A stretch of 64,000 nucleotides of DNA from assembly GCF_000527135.1 (NCBI RefSeq), contig NZ_AZUP01000001.1:3435535-3499534 (forward strand). Direction: 5' to 3'. The DNA comes from Methyloversatilis discipulorum (GTDB lineage Bacteria; Pseudomonadota; Gammaproteobacteria; Burkholderiales; Rhodocyclaceae). Numbering within the stretch: position 1 is the first letter of the stretch; the number at the start of each line of letters is the position of its first letter. Positions 48,482 to 64,000 of this stretch are shown here, piece by piece. Made by a program: the position numbers and the translations under genes. The notes under the pieces were generated by a model. The model was given only the letters and a program-made list of their open reading frames with translations. It was not told the DNA's origin and searched no databases.

Positions 48482-49009
48482 GTGGAACATAGCGACAACA
48501 TTTTTCTGGTCGGCATGATGGGCGCCGGCAAAACGACCGTCGGGCGTCAGCTCGCGCGCAGGCTGCGCAAGCGCTTCGTCGACTGCGATCACGAGATCGA
48601 GGCGCGCACCGGCGTCAGCATCCCGACCATCTTCGAGATCGAGGGCGAAGCCGGCTTTCGTCGGCGTGAGGCGGCGACCATCGAAGCGCTGGCGCACGAA
48701 ACCGGGCTGGTGCTGGCCACCGGCGGCGGTGCGGTGCTCGATCCGATGAATCGACAGAACCTGAAGGCCGGTGGCTGGGTGGTCTATCTCGACGTGCCGC
48801 CCGACATACTGTGGTCGCGTACCCGCGGCGATCGCAATCGGCCGCTGCTGCAGGTCGACGATCCGCGCGCCCGCGTGCGCGAACTTCACGGCCTGCGCGA
48901 CCCTCTGTACCGGGAGGTCGCTGATTTCATCGCCGAAAGTGGCCAGGGCAGCCCGCTGTCCATCGTGCGGAAACTTGAACGGGAATACCTGAACCGATGC
49001 GCAGCCTGA
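48482..49009 (+). CDS. aroK: Shikimate kinase
   Basis: 175 residues from a GTG. P-loop [10 protein letters not shown] is at 11-20, substrate-binding DCDHEIE and FRRREA, and the Walker B-like ATGGGAVL are canonical. It phosphorylates shikimate in aromatic amino-acid synthesis. It overlaps aroB by 13 bases. Confidence 0.95.
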   Translation: MEHSDNIFLVGMMGAGKTTVGRQLARRLRKRFVDCDHEIEARTGVSIPTIFEIEGEAGFRRREAATIEALAHETGLVLATGGGAVLDPMNRQNLKAGGWVVYLDVPPDILWSRTRGDRNRPLLQVDDPRARVRELHGLRDPLYREVADFIAESGQGSPLSIVRKLEREYLNRCAA

Positions 49010-50085
49010 ACGTGGCGCTCGATGAGCGCGCCTACGACATCCATATCGGTCGCGGCCTGATAGACCGCGGCGACCTCTTCGCGTCGGTGCTCAAGCGCAA
49101 GCGCGCCGTGGTCATCAGCAACGACATCGTTGCGCCGCTCTACGCGGCACGCGTACTCGATGCACTGGATTCGGTCGGCGTCGCCCATCAGCTGGTCGTG
49201 CTGCCGGACGGCGAGGCGCACAAGGACTGGGCAACGCTGAACCTTATTTTCGACGCGCTGCTCGGCGCCCGCGTCGAGCGCTCGACCACGCTGATCGCGC
49301 TCGGCGGCGGTGTCATCGGCGACATGGTCGGTTTCGCCGCGGCGACCTACCAGCGCGGCGTGCCCTTCATCCAGGTGCCGACGACGCTGCTGTCCCAGGT
49401 CGATTCGTCGGTCGGCGGCAAGACCGCGATCAACCATCCGCTCGGCAAGAACATGATCGGCGCCTTCTACCAGCCCAAACTGGTGCTGGCCGACATCGAT
49501 ACGCTGGACACCTTGCCTGACCGCGAACTGAAGGCTGGTCTGGCCGAAGTGATCAAGTACGGTCTGATCCGCGACCGCGAATTCTTCGACTGGCTGGAAG
49601 TCAATATGCCGCGCCTGCTGGCGCGCGACACCGAAGCGCTGGCCTTCGCCATCGAGCGCTCCTGCCGCAACAAGGCGGAGGTGGTGATCGAGGACGAAAC
49701 CGAAGCCGGCGTGCGCGCCCACCTCAACCTCGGCCATACCTTCGGCCACGCCATCGAAACCGGGCTGGGCTACGGCGAATGGCTGCATGGGGAGGCGGTA
49801 GCGGCCGGCACGCTGATGGCGGCAGAACTGTCGCGTCGGCTCGGCTGGCTGAACGACGACGATATCGCCCGCATCCGCCGCATCCACGAATCCGCCGGCC
49901 TGGCGCTGCGCGGGCCGAAGCTGGGCGTCGATCGCTATCTCGAACTGATGTCGCACGACAAGAAGGTCGAAGCCGGCAAGCTGCGGCTGGTGCTGCTCAA
50001 GCGCATCGGCGAGGCGGTCGTGTACGGCGATGCCCCGGCGGCCGACATCGCTGCTTCCATCGAGCACTGCTGCGCGAATGCCTGA
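48997..50085 (+). CDS. aroB: 3-dehydroquinate synthase
   Basis: 362 residues. NAD- and metal-dependent enzyme of the shikimate pathway. [73 protein letters not shown] and [12 protein letters not shown] with the metal-binding His are intact. Co-transcribed with aroK and dgt. Confidence 0.97.
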   Translation: MRSLNVALDERAYDIHIGRGLIDRGDLFASVLKRKRAVVISNDIVAPLYAARVLDALDSVGVAHQLVVLPDGEAHKDWATLNLIFDALLGARVERSTTLIALGGGVIGDMVGFAAATYQRGVPFIQVPTTLLSQVDSSVGGKTAINHPLGKNMIGAFYQPKLVLADIDTLDTLPDRELKAGLAEVIKYGLIRDREFFDWLEVNMPRLLARDTEALAFAIERSCRNKAEVVIEDETEAGVRAHLNLGHTFGHAIETGLGYGEWLHGEAVAAGTLMAAELSRRLGWLNDDDIARIRRIHESAGLALRGPKLGVDRYLELMSHDKKVEAGKLRLVLLKRIGEAVVYGDAPAADIAASIEHCCANA

Positions 50086-51199
50086 GCTCGCACCCTACGC
50101 CGCCTGCGACGAGAATTCGCGCGGACGCCGCTTTCCGGAAGATTCGCCGCACGGGCGCAGCCAGTTCCAGCGAGACCGCGACCGCATCGTGCACAGCACG
50201 GCCTTCCGCCGGCTCGAGTACAAGACCCAGGTTTTCGTCAATCACGAAGGCGATCTCTTCCGCACCCGGCTCACGCACAGCATCGAGGTCGCGCAGATCG
50301 CGCGCTCGATCGCGCGTGCCCTGCGGGTGAATGAGGATCTGGCCGAGGCGGTGTCGATTGCCCACGACCTCGGCCACACGCCTTTCGGCCACGCCGGTCA
50401 GGACGCGCTGAACGAATGCATGCGCGACTACGGCGGTTTCGAGCACAACCTGCAGAGCCTGCGCACGGTCGATCTGCTGGAAGAGCGCTACGGCGCTTTC
50501 GACGGCCTGAACCTCACCTTCGAAACGCGCGAGGGCATCCTCAAGCACTGTTCGCCGGCGCGTGCGCGCGAACTGGGCGAATTGGGCCAGCGCTTCCTCG
50601 ACCGCACGCAGCCGACCATCGAAGCGCAGATCTGCAATCTGGCCGACGAAATCGCCTACAACAATCACGACGTCGACGACGGCCTGCGCTCGGGCCTGAT
50701 CACGCTGGAACAGCTGGAAGAGGTGCCGATCTTCGCCCGCTTCCGCCGCGAGGTGGTCGATCTGTACCCGCAGATCGCCGGCCGGCGTCTGATCCACGAG
50801 GCGATCCGCCGCATGATCAATGCGCAAGTGATTGATCTGGTGGGGGAAACGACGAGTCGCATCGAAGCCGCCGCGCTGCGCTCCATCGACGACGTGCGTG
50901 CCGGCCCGGTGCTGGTTGCCTACAGCGAAACGATGCGGGCCGAGCAGCTCAAGCTCAAACAGTTCCTGCGCGACAATCTTTACCGCCACTATCAGGTGCT
51001 GCGCATGACGGCCAAGGCGCGCCGCATCATCGCCGAACTGTTCGGCGCCTTCATGGACGATCCGCGCCTGCTGCCGCCGCAGTATCAGCTCATGGCCCGC
51101 GACGACAAGCCGCGTGCCATCGCCGACTACATCGCCGGCATGACTGACCGTTACGCGATGCGCGAGCATCGCCGCCTGTTCGCGGTCGGCGAGATCTGA
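50078..51199 (+). CDS. dgt: Deoxyguanosinetriphosphate triphosphohydrolase-like protein
   Basis: 373 residues. HD-superfamily metal site: H67 in [12 protein letters not shown] at 96-97 in [13 protein letters not shown], and a later Asp in [15 protein letters not shown]. These type 2 dGTPase-like proteins remove triphosphate from dNTPs. The ATG at 50078 overlaps the aroB stop by eight bases; a longer frame from 50030 has no family sequence. It ends the aro operon. Confidence 0.92.
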   Translation: MPELAPYAACDENSRGRRFPEDSPHGRSQFQRDRDRIVHSTAFRRLEYKTQVFVNHEGDLFRTRLTHSIEVAQIARSIARALRVNEDLAEAVSIAHDLGHTPFGHAGQDALNECMRDYGGFEHNLQSLRTVDLLEERYGAFDGLNLTFETREGILKHCSPARARELGELGQRFLDRTQPTIEAQICNLADEIAYNNHDVDDGLRSGLITLEQLEEVPIFARFRREVVDLYPQIAGRRLIHEAIRRMINAQVIDLVGETTSRIEAAALRSIDDVRAGPVLVAYSETMRAEQLKLKQFLRDNLYRHYQVLRMTAKARRIIAELFGAFMDDPRLLPPQYQLMARDDKPRAIADYIAGMTDRYAMREHRRLFAVGEI

Positions 51200-51240
51200 T
51201 CCCTTCGGTGGGCGCTGTTTGATGCGCCGCCGCACGGGTG

Positions 51241-51269
51241 TTGTACGCAGCGGATCAAGGTTTTATACT
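51241..51269 (+). promoter_or_regulatory. Sigma-70 promoter of gltBD
   Basis: TTGTAC and TATACT are separated by exactly 17 bases in the gap after dgt. Both hexamers match consensus at four or five of six positions. Transcription would start near 51276, giving a ~195-base leader before gltB. Confidence 0.65.
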
Positions 51270-51298
51270 CCGTCGTCCACCCCCAAAGTGCCTGTGCC

Positions 51299-51382
51299 GG
51301 TCTCACCGACGAGTCGGCGAGGCCACCCGAGCCGGTGCCCGCCAAATCCCCTTTAGAGGATGACCGCGGAAACCGGCTTTTT
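51299..51382 (+). promoter_or_regulatory. Structured gltB 5' leader, possible attenuator
   Basis: GGTCTC (51299) pairs with GAGGCC (51319) around an inner CCGA-CGAG-TCGG stem. GCCGGT occurs twice (51297 and 51331), and either copy could pair with ACCGGC at 51372-51377, which is followed by five T. The alternatives are mutually exclusive, as in attenuators. No known riboswitch class is recognised, and the role is inferred. Confidence 0.3.
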
Positions 51383-51471
51383 CGTGGATGCGGCGGTGCG
51401 AATTCCCGCAGTGGCGAGCGATCAGAGCGATGCCGCGCGCGGTTGGCAAACGAGTTTCGAGGACGAAAGCA

Positions 51472-56139
<4,668 letters not shown>

Positions 56140-56156
56140 CAGGAAAAGAATCGAAC

Positions 56157-57623
<1,467 letters not shown>

Positions 57624-57696
57624 TCGTTCCGCTCCTCTCTGACCGCTCACAGGCGGGAAGAGGGGCGAACAACGGCCCGTGTTGCAGTGAGGCCGC

Positions 57697-57724
57697 AATC
57701 GCGAGCAAGCTCGCTCCCACAAAT
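57697..57724 (-). repeat. Solitary REP-type hairpin with a GAGC core
   Basis: Reading on the minus strand, TGTGGGAGCGAGC-TT-GCTCGCGA is the well-known REP layout (conserved GTGGGAG head, hairpin, GCGA tail). Its core differs from those in the array downstream. It lies about 75 bases after gltD and 34 bases before the first array copy. The rest of 57624-57757 shows nothing further. Confidence 0.75.
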
Positions 57725-57757
57725 GCGCAGTTCGGGCCACGGGTCAGACGCGACCTT

Positions 57758-58689
57758 TGTGGGAGCGGCCTTGGCCGCGACGCGGCCGTTGCGCTCCGCC
57801 GGCTTCGATCCAAGCCGCAGTCGGGGTCAGAAGACCCCTCCCACAGAATCCTCGCCCAGGCTCCGGCCGTGGATCAGGCGCACCACCCCTGTAGGAGCGG
57901 TCTTCTGACCGCGACACGGCCGCAGCAGTCCGCCGGCTTCGATCCAAGCCGCAGTCGGGGTCAGAAGAACCCTCCCACAAAACCTCGTCCCAGGCTCCGG
58001 CCGTGGATCAGGCGCACCACCCCTGTGGGAGCGGCCTTGGCCGCGACACGGCCTCTGCCGCCCGTCGGCTTCGATCCAAGCCGCTGTCGGGGTCAGAAGA
58101 CCCCTCCCACAGAATCCTCGCCTAGGCTCCGGTCGTGGATCCGGCGCACCACCCCTGTAGGAGCGGTCTTCTGACCGCAACGCGGCCGCAGCAGTCCGCC
58201 GGCCTCGATCCAAGCCGCGGTCGGGGTCAGAAGACCCCTCCCACAAAACCTCGCTCCAGGCTCCGGCCGTGGATCGGGCGCACCACCCCTGTAGGAGCGG
58301 TCTTCTGACCGCGACGCGGCCGCTGCAGTCCGCCGGCCTCGATCCAAGCCGCTGTCGGGGTCAGAAGACCCCTCCCACAGAATCCCGCCCCAGGTTCCGG
58401 CCGTGGATCAGGCGCACCACCCCTGTGGGAGCGGCCTTGGCCGCGATGCGGCCGCTGCAGTCCGCCGGCTTCGATTCAGGCCGCAGTCGAGGTCAGAAGA
58501 CCCCTCCCAAAAAACCCCGCACCGGGCTCCGGCCGCGGATAGGGCGCGCCCCTCCTGTAGGAGCGGTCTTCTGACCGCGACACGGCCGCTGCAGTCCGCC
58601 GGCTTCGATCCAAGCCGCAGTCGGGGCCAGAAGACCCCTCCCACAAAGCCCGGCACCGAGCTCCGGCCGCGGATAGGGCGCGTCCTTCT
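57758..58689 (+). repeat. Seven tandem copies of a 132/134-bp two-hairpin REP (BIME-like) unit
   Basis: The head TGTRGGAGCGG begins at 57758, 57890, 58024, 58156, 58290, 58424 and 58556, giving steps of 132, 134, 132, 134, 134 and 132. Each unit has a forward hairpin behind that head and, about 65 bases later, an inverted element GGGGTCAGAAGACCCC-TCCCACA, so two REPs face each other. The forward core is GCGGCCTTGGCCGC in copies 1, 3 and 6 and GCGGTCTTCTGACCGC in copies 2, 4, 5 and 7; the two-base difference explains the spacing exactly. The spacer (CCGCCGGCTTCGATCCAAGCCGC) half and the CCGGCCGTGGATCAGGCGC half are near-identical. The array fills the gap between convergent gltD and the DUF4124 gene and contains no gene. 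Confidence 0.93.
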
Positions 58690-58700
58690 GAGCAATCCAC

Positions 58701-59210
58701 CTACGGCAACTTGCGCATCAGCATCGGCCGCTCCGGCGGCGGTGCGGGCGGACGGGCGATCGGCGGGTACAGGGGAGGGTGGCGACGGATGATGCGCGGC
58801 GGTACGCCGTACAGGGTGTCGTCCAGCACCGCCGGATCGTCGCAATCCACACGCCGCTGTTCCAGGCAGCGCTTGCGTGCTTCCGCCATCGCCGCCTCCT
58901 GCCTTGCCGCACTCTCTTGCGCGACCGACGTACGTTCCCGCTGCAGCGCCGATTCAACCTCGCGCTGTACCGCGTCGCGGTCTGCCATGCCACTGGCGGG
59001 GCTTGGCGGTGTCGCGGCGCGGGCCGGGGACGGTGACCCGGTCACGGTGAGCGGATCGACCGTGCGTATCGGCGTCGATTTGCGCCCCTCTGGCGGTGCG
59101 TCGCCGTAATTCACGACGCCGCGTTCATCGACCCAGCGGTGAACCGTGTCGCCCGCGAACAGCGTCACGGGCAGCATGCAGAGAGCGGCGTAAAGGGCGG
59201 CGGCTTTCAT
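58701..59210 (-). CDS. DUF4124-domain periplasmic protein
   Basis: 169 residues. Signal peptide [20 protein letters not shown], then the DUF4124 motif [18 protein letters not shown] (about 23-41). The middle has a charged helical stretch ([19 protein letters not shown]) with two cysteines ([13 protein letters not shown]), and the end is Pro-rich ([15 protein letters not shown]). The role is unknown; these are often envelope proteins. It is divergent from glmU and ends 12 bases beyond the repeat array. Confidence 0.8.
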   Translation of the reverse strand: MKAAALYAALCMLPVTLFAGDTVHRWVDERGVVNYGDAPPEGRKSTPIRTVDPLTVTGSPSPARAATPPSPASGMADRDAVQREVESALQRERTSVAQESAARQEAAMAEARKRCLEQRRVDCDDPAVLDDTLYGVPPRIIRRHPPLYPPIARPPAPPPERPMLMRKLP

Positions 59211-59357
59211 GTCGTAGACCTCCCGGTTGAATTGTTAAATCTATGGCAACGCGCACGTCGGCAGGTTGCAAACACGCGGTGGGCGAGAACTGCTGCGCAG
59301 CAGGCCGTCGTACCCCGAATGCTAGAATCCACGCGGTTTTCCGCCATATGGTGTCCG

Positions 59358-60719
59358 ATGCAGATCGTCATTCTGGCAGCCGGGCAAGGCAAGCGCATGC
59401 GCTCCGCCCTGCCCAAGGTGCTGCAACCCCTGTCTGACCGCCCGCTGCTCGGGCATGTGCTGCGCACCGCAGCGTCTCTGAACCCGTCGCACACCTGCGT
59501 GGTGTACGGCCACGGTGGCGACGCAGTGCGCGCGGCCTTCCCCGATCTCGCGGTCGACTGGGCGCTGCAGGCCGAACAGCTCGGCACCGGCCACGCGGTC
59601 CGCCAGGCGCTGCCGCATCTGTCGCGCGACGAGCCGGTGCTCATCCTCTACGGCGACGTGCCGCTGCTGCGCGCCGACACGCTGGTCAAGCTGGCCGAAG
59701 CGGCCGGCAACGACAAGCTCGCCATCCTCACCGTCAGCTTCGACGAACCCACCGGCTACGGCCGCATCGTGCGCGACGGCGAAGGCCGCATCGTGCGCAT
59801 CGTCGAGCAGAAGGATGCCTCAGAGGCCGAGCGCGCCATCCGCGAAGTGAACACCGGCATCATGGTCGTGCCCGGCGGCAAGCTCGCCGGCTGGCTCGAC
59901 CAGCTGTCGAACGACAACGCCCAACGCGAGTACTACCTGACCGACGTGGTCGCCGCCGCAGTGCGCGACGGTGTGCCGGTGGTGAGCACGCAGCCGGCCC
60001 GCGTGTCGGAAACGCTGGGCGTGAACGACAAGGCGCAACTGGCCGAACTCGAACGCATCCACCAGCGCGAAAACGCCGAGCGACTGCTGACCGAAGGCGT
60101 CACGCTGCGCGACCCGGCACGCATCGACGTGCGCGGCGAGCTGGTCTGTGGCCGCGACGTCGAGATCGACATCGGCTGCATCTTCGAAGGTCGCGTCGAA
60201 CTGGGCGACGGCGTCAAGGTGGGCGCGCACTCGGTGCTGCGCAACGTCACCGTCGCCGCCGGCACCGTCATCGCGCCCTTCTGCCATTTCGACGACGCCG
60301 TGGTCGGCGCCGGCTGCCAGCTCGGCCCCTACGCGCGTCTGCGCCCCGGCGCGAACCTGGCGGAAGACGTGCACATCGGCAACTTCGTCGAAGTGAAGAA
60401 CAGCGACATCGCCGCCCACAGCAAGGCCAACCACCTAGCCTACGTCGGCGATGCCACCGTGGGCAGCCGCGTGAACATCGGTGCCGGCACCATCTGCTGC
60501 AACTACGACGGCGCCAACAAGTTCCGCACCATCATCGAAGACGACGTGTTCATCGGCTCCGACACCCAGCTGGTTGCGCCGGTCACCGTCGGCCGTGGCG
60601 CCACGCTGGGCGCCGGCACCACGCTGACGCAGGACGCACCGCCGGGCGAGCTCACCATCTCGCGCGTGCGCCAGACCACCATCACCGGCTGGACCCGGCC
60701 GGTGAAGAAAAAGAAATGA
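59358..60719 (+). CDS. glmU: Bifunctional UDP-N-acetylglucosamine pyrophosphorylase / glucosamine-1-phosphate acetyltransferase
   Basis: 453 residues. N-terminal uridylyltransferase ([33 protein letters not shown]) to about residue 228, then a left-handed beta-helix acetyltransferase ([45 protein letters not shown]) and a Lys-rich end. It makes UDP-GlcNAc for peptidoglycan and lipopolysaccharide. The ATG giving MQIVILAAG is the family start. It is 48 bases before glmS, so the two form the hexosamine operon. Confidence 0.97.
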   Translation: MQIVILAAGQGKRMRSALPKVLQPLSDRPLLGHVLRTAASLNPSHTCVVYGHGGDAVRAAFPDLAVDWALQAEQLGTGHAVRQALPHLSRDEPVLILYGDVPLLRADTLVKLAEAAGNDKLAILTVSFDEPTGYGRIVRDGEGRIVRIVEQKDASEAERAIREVNTGIMVVPGGKLAGWLDQLSNDNAQREYYLTDVVAAAVRDGVPVVSTQPARVSETLGVNDKAQLAELERIHQRENAERLLTEGVTLRDPARIDVRGELVCGRDVEIDIGCIFEGRVELGDGVKVGAHSVLRNVTVAAGTVIAPFCHFDDAVVGAGCQLGPYARLRPGANLAEDVHIGNFVEVKNSDIAAHSKANHLAYVGDATVGSRVNIGAGTICCNYDGANKFRTIIEDDVFIGSDTQLVAPVTVGRGATLGAGTTLTQDAPPGELTISRVRQTTITGWTRPVKKKK

Positions 60720-60767
60720 CCGGGCAGTAACCGACACACAACGCATCGCAACGGCAAAGGATTTCCC

Positions 60768-62606
60768 ATGTGTGGCATCGTCGCGGCCATCGCCGGCCAG
60801 AACATCGTTCCCGTACTGCTCGAAGGGCTGCGCAAGCTCGAATACCGCGGCTATGACTCGGCCGGCCTCGCCGTGCTGAATGGCGCCAACGGCACCGAAC
60901 TGCGCCGCCTGCGCTCGGTCGGCCGCGTGGCCGAACTGGCCACCCAGGCCAGCGAACAGCAGCTCGACGCCGCCATCGGCATCGCCCACACCCGCTGGGC
61001 CACGCACGGCGTGCCGTCCGAGCGCAACGCGCACCCGCACATCAGCGACGGTCTGGCCGTCGTGCACAACGGCATCATCGAGAACTTCGAACCGCTGCGC
61101 GCCCGCCTCACCGGCCTTGGCTACACCTTCACGTCGGAAACCGACACCGAGGTCATCGCCCACCTGGTGCGCCACCATCTGAAGACCACGCCCGACCTGC
61201 TCGACGCCGTGCGCGCCACCTGCGGCGAACTGATCGGCGCCTACGCCATCGCCATCGTCACCGAAGGCGAAGACTCGCGCATCGTCGTCGCCCGCCACGG
61301 CTCGCCGCTGGTGCTGGGCCAGTCGGACAACGGCAACTACGCCGCCTCCGATACCTCGGCGCTGCTGCAGGTCACGCGCAACATGATCTACCTCGAAGAC
61401 GGCGACATGGCCGAACTCACCCGCAACTCGATGCGCGTCATGCGTCTCGACGGCACGCCGGTCGACCGCCCGGTGCAGGTGAGCCAGCTGTCGGCCGACG
61501 CGGTCGAACTGGGCAGCTACCGCCACTACATGCAGAAAGAGATTTTCGAGCAGCCGGCCGCGCTGTCGAACACGCTCGAAATGCTGGCCCAGGCGCGCTC
61601 GATCACGCCCAACCTGTTCGGCGTCGAAGCCGACAACGTGTTCCGCTCGGTGCGCCGCGTGCTCGTGCTCGCCTGCGGCACCAGCTTCCACGCCGGTCTG
61701 GTCGCCCGCTACTGGCTGGAAGACATCGCCGGCATCGAATGCTCGGTCGAAATCGCCAGCGAATACCGCTACCGCAAGCCGGTGGCCGACCCCGACACGC
61801 TGGTCGTCACCATTTCGCAGTCCGGCGAAACCGCCGACACGCTGGCCGCGTTGAAGTACGCCAAGTCGCTCGGCATGACCCGCACGCTTGCGATCTGCAA
61901 CGTGCCGGAATCGGCCATCGTGCGCGAATCGTCACTGCGTTTCATCACCCGCGCCGGCCCGGAAATCGGTGTTGCCTCGACCAAGGCCTACACCACTCAG
62001 CTCGCCGCGCTCGCGCTGCTCACGCTGGCCATGGCCAAGACCCGCGGCACGCTCAGCGTCGCGCAGGAAGAGAAATACCTCGGCGCGCTGCGCCACCTGC
62101 CGGGCGCGGTCACACGCGTGCTCGAGCTTGAGCCCCAGATCCAGGCCTGGGCCGAACGCTTCGCCATGAAGCACCACGCCCTCTTCCTCGGCCGCGGCCA
62201 GCACTACCCGATCGCGCTCGAAGGCGCGCTCAAGCTCAAGGAAATTTCCTACATCCACGCCGAAGCCTACCCGGCCGGCGAACTGAAGCACGGCCCGCTG
62301 GCGCTGGTCGACCGCGACATGCCGGTCATCGCCATCGCCCCGAACGACGCGCTGATCGAAAAGCTCAAGAGCAACATCCAGGAAGTCCGCGCCCGCGGCG
62401 GCGAGCTCTACGTCATCGCCGACGCCGGCACCGAAATGGTCGAAGGCGAAGGCGTGCACATCCTGAACATGCCGGAGAACTACGGCCTGCTGTCACCGGT
62501 ACTGCACGTCGTGCCGCTGCAACTGCTCGCCTACCACGCGGCGCTGGTGAAGGGCACCGACGTGGACAAGCCGCGGAATCTGGCGAAAAGCGTGACGGTG
62601 GAGTGA
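60768..62606 (+). CDS. glmS: Glutamine-fructose-6-phosphate aminotransferase (isomerising)
   Basis: 612 residues. Cys2 (MCGIVAAI) is the glutaminase nucleophile. Glutaminase domain to about 240, with [16 protein letters not shown] and HNGIIENF. Two SIS isomerase domains follow ([67 protein letters not shown]). It makes glucosamine-6-phosphate, which feeds GlmU after isomerisation. No glmS ribozyme is expected or seen in the 48-base gap. Confidence 0.97.
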   Translation: MCGIVAAIAGQNIVPVLLEGLRKLEYRGYDSAGLAVLNGANGTELRRLRSVGRVAELATQASEQQLDAAIGIAHTRWATHGVPSERNAHPHISDGLAVVHNGIIENFEPLRARLTGLGYTFTSETDTEVIAHLVRHHLKTTPDLLDAVRATCGELIGAYAIAIVTEGEDSRIVVARHGSPLVLGQSDNGNYAASDTSALLQVTRNMIYLEDGDMAELTRNSMRVMRLDGTPVDRPVQVSQLSADAVELGSYRHYMQKEIFEQPAALSNTLEMLAQARSITPNLFGVEADNVFRSVRRVLVLACGTSFHAGLVARYWLEDIAGIECSVEIASEYRYRKPVADPDTLVVTISQSGETADTLAALKYAKSLGMTRTLAICNVPESAIVRESSLRFITRAGPEIGVASTKAYTTQLAALALLTLAMAKTRGTLSVAQEEKYLGALRHLPGAVTRVLELEPQIQAWAERFAMKHHALFLGRGQHYPIALEGALKLKEISYIHAEAYPAGELKHGPLALVDRDMPVIAIAPNDALIEKLKSNIQEVRARGGELYVIADAGTEMVEGEGVHILNMPENYGLLSPVLHVVPLQLLAYHAALVKGTDVDKPRNLAKSVTVE

Positions 62607-62634
62607 GGGCGCACCACGCGCGCTTGAATGTCGA

Positions 62635-63795
62635 TCAACCGGGGCGGTTCAACGCCTCGGGGATGAACCCTTCCGCCGTCAGTGCGCGGATCACGCCGCG
62701 CAGCAGCACGCTGTTGCTGAAACCCACGGTGTACTGACGTGCACCGTCGTGGATCGGTACGAGCATCCGGCGCTCCACCAGTTTGCGGATCTGGTAGGTG
62801 CGTTGGGCTTCCGTCATCCCGGGCATCGCCGCTTTCAGGTCGCCCGCCTTGGCGATCCCTGTGTGGGCCGTCGCCATGAGCACCCGCTCTTCCATCTGCG
62901 TCAATGATTCGCGCTCGCGCGCATGGCGCAAGGCCGGCGTGAGGATGCGGTCGATGAGATAGCCCTGATCGGTCAGCCGGGCCACCTTGTCCAGTTCGTC
63001 GCGCACGCCGGACAGCACGTAGATGCACCACGCCTCGCGTCCTTCCTGCGTGCCGGTGTCCGCCTGACTGAGCATGGCGTAATAGCGGTCGCGGTCGTTG
63101 CAGAACACCGCGGTCGGATTCAGCACCCGCCCGCCTGCCCTGACGTCGAAGCCGTACTTGATCATCAAGGTATAGGTCAGCAGCCGGACCACACGCCCGT
63201 TGCCGTTGCCGAAGGGGTGTATCCACGCGAAGCGGTGGTGGGCGAGCGCGACCTTGATCAGGTCGTACTTGGGCGGGTCAGGCTGATTGATGAAGGCCAC
63301 CAGCTCGCTCATGTACTGCGGCACCTGCAGCGCCTCGGGTGGAAGGTGGTCGGACTGCGAAATCCGCACCGACCCCTGGCGGTAGGCGCCGGGGGTGGCG
63401 TCGCCCTCCCGCTGCAGGTCGCGCACCGTCAGCGCATGCAACTCGCGCACAAGATGTTCGGTGATGTCGTCGCCGGGCGCGAAATGCGCCTCGATGAAGG
63501 CCATGGCCTCTTCGATATTGGCCATTTCACGCAGCGTGTCACTCACGCTTGCCGCAACGTCTTCCAGCCGGCTCTCGACATAGTCGGCCAGCGTGGTGTG
63601 GTTGCCTTCGATGCGGGCCGACCCCAGGCTTTCCAGCATGTGGAAGATCTGCTTGAGCTGGAAGAACACCGGCGCGGGCGTGCTGCCCTCCAGCCGGAGA
63701 CGGCGCAGATGTTCGAGCTCGGTCACCACATCGACCAGGGGTGAGTCGAAGGTGGTGTTGAGCAGACTCAGATCATGATGGCGGAAGGCAGGCAT
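62635..63795 (-). CDS. Fic-family protein (putative AMP-transferase) with N-terminal inhibitory helix
   Basis: 386 residues. The Fic motif [12 protein letters not shown] is at 193-204. In the usual HxFx(D/E)GNGRxxR the acidic residue binds Mg; here it is Asn197, so activity may be changed. An inhibitory (S/T)xxxE(G/N) motif, SARIEGN, from Ser59 to Glu63, precedes the core, as in self-inhibited class II Fic proteins. The last ~100 residues look like a winged helix ([17 protein letters not shown]). No toxin-antitoxin partner gene adjoins it. It is convergent with glmS and borders AT-rich sequence, so it may be acquired. Confidence 0.88.
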   Translation of the reverse strand: MPAFRHHDLSLLNTTFDSPLVDVVTELEHLRRLRLEGSTPAPVFFQLKQIFHMLESLGSARIEGNHTTLADYVESRLEDVAASVSDTLREMANIEEAMAFIEAHFAPGDDITEHLVRELHALTVRDLQREGDATPGAYRQGSVRISQSDHLPPEALQVPQYMSELVAFINQPDPPKYDLIKVALAHHRFAWIHPFGNGNGRVVRLLTYTLMIKYGFDVRAGGRVLNPTAVFCNDRDRYYAMLSQADTGTQEGREAWCIYVLSGVRDELDKVARLTDQGYLIDRILTPALRHARERESLTQMEERVLMATAHTGIAKAGDLKAAMPGMTEAQRTYQIRKLVERRMLVPIHDGARQYTVGFSNSVLLRGVIRALTAEGFIPEALNRPG

Positions 63796-64000
63796 GAGCG
63801 GCCTCTGTGCCGAAGTGAGGGCAAAGCCGTAGATTATCTGTAATCGACGATCTTGGTATCTTCAATAGAGCGAGAAAAGTTCAGTCAGAACAAACGCCTG
63901 AAATATGGATCAAGGAAAAATATCTTGAAAATTTCGGCACTTTTTCTGCAATTTCTCCCATGCGTATCTTGAACACGTCTGCCTGACGTGGTGCTGTTTC
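63796..64000. other. AT-rich intergenic edge, no gene seen
   Basis: From about 63830 to the window end the sequence is clearly AT-richer than the rest. On the minus strand a frame is open from the edge to a TGA at 63881-63883 (39 codons), which might be the C-terminus of a gene outside the window, but nothing in it is recognisable. The minus-strand stretch next to the Fic start probably holds that gene's promoter. Confidence 0.4.

Noticed and set aside
57758..58689. CRISPR array
   Set aside because: The units are identical along their whole 132-134 bases, with no unique spacers, and no cas genes are near.
57827..58846. Repetitive proteins (repeats of a TPVGAVF-like or GRGLLTPTAAWIEA-like pattern) over the REP array
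   Set aside because: They are translations of the tandem repeat in several frames of both strands; no start signal is shared and the period is explained by DNA hairpins.
63881..64000. C-terminus of a gene entering from the right on the minus strand
   Set aside because: The frame is open for only 39 codons in AT-rich sequence and shows no recognisable motif; chance is as likely.

Overview
The window is GC-rich bacterial chromosome. It opens inside the 3' two-thirds of a 23S rRNA gene, followed by 5S rRNA, and then carries about 58 protein genes, mostly housekeeping. Several markers suggest a betaproteobacterium, and a facultative methylotroph of the Rhodocyclales (Methyloversatilis-like) is the best guess. 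The markers are PhaM (a polyhydroxyalkanoate granule regulator of this class), a DUF3460 gene, the gmk-rpoZ-spoT and pilMNOPQ-aroK-aroB-dgt-gltB-gltD orders, and a formaldehyde-activating-enzyme (Fae) homologue. The genus is an inference from gene content; the class is better supported.

Layout. 1-2.3 kb: end of an rRNA operon with a strong terminator. 2.3-6.7 kb: tcdA, a RhlE-type RNA helicase and recQ. 6.7-7.1 kb: a small exported protein behind dyad sequences. 7.1-10.5 kb (minus): phaM, a FIST-domain sensor, a SoxC-like sulfite dehydrogenase and its lipoprotein cytochrome c. 10.6-14.1 kb: a two-component cluster, with a membrane hybrid kinase and LuxR-type regulator on the minus strand and a second LuxR-type regulator diverging from them. 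14.1-17.1 kb (minus): a ParA-like ATPase, a membrane methyltransferase, a YkgJ cysteine-cluster protein and mutY. 17.2-21.9 kb: a flavin reductase, a DUF481 outer-membrane protein, tRNA-Gly(CCC), a cupredoxin-like protein and a FecA-like TonB receptor. 22.1-23.9 kb: thiS-thiG-trmB.

23.9-28.4 kb (minus): a tightly packed five-gene run of Ser/Thr kinase, PP2C phosphatase, rph, rdgB and hemW. 28.5-34.4 kb (plus): yicC, gmk, rpoZ, spoT, a DUF3460 gene and an exonuclease/GIY-YIG fusion. 34.4-38.0 kb (minus): a sensor kinase overlapping a REC-PAS-GGDEF-EAL protein. 38.1-40.5 kb (minus): lptM-lysA-hslR-fae-like, diverging from cyaY. 40.8-43.3 kb (minus): penicillin-binding protein 1A. 43.4-57.6 kb (plus): pilM-N-O-P-Q, aroK-aroB-dgt and gltB-gltD. 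57.7-58.7 kb: seven tandem copies of a two-hairpin REP/BIME-type repeat. 58.7-62.6 kb: a DUF4124 protein, glmU and glmS. 62.6-63.8 kb: a Fic-family protein on the minus strand. The last ~170 bases are clearly AT-richer and hold no convincing gene.

The most notable observations are: (1) the 132/134-bp tandem REP array, in which the hairpin core alternates between two self-complementary versions while the flanks stay constant; (2) the Fae homologue, which has Met where I align the conserved active-site His of authentic Fae; (3) the small exported protein with a PEP-CTERM-like C-terminus and palindromic upstream elements; (4) the kinase/phosphatase pair joined by overlaps to RNA- and nucleotide-housekeeping genes; and (5) the phaM-FIST pairing.
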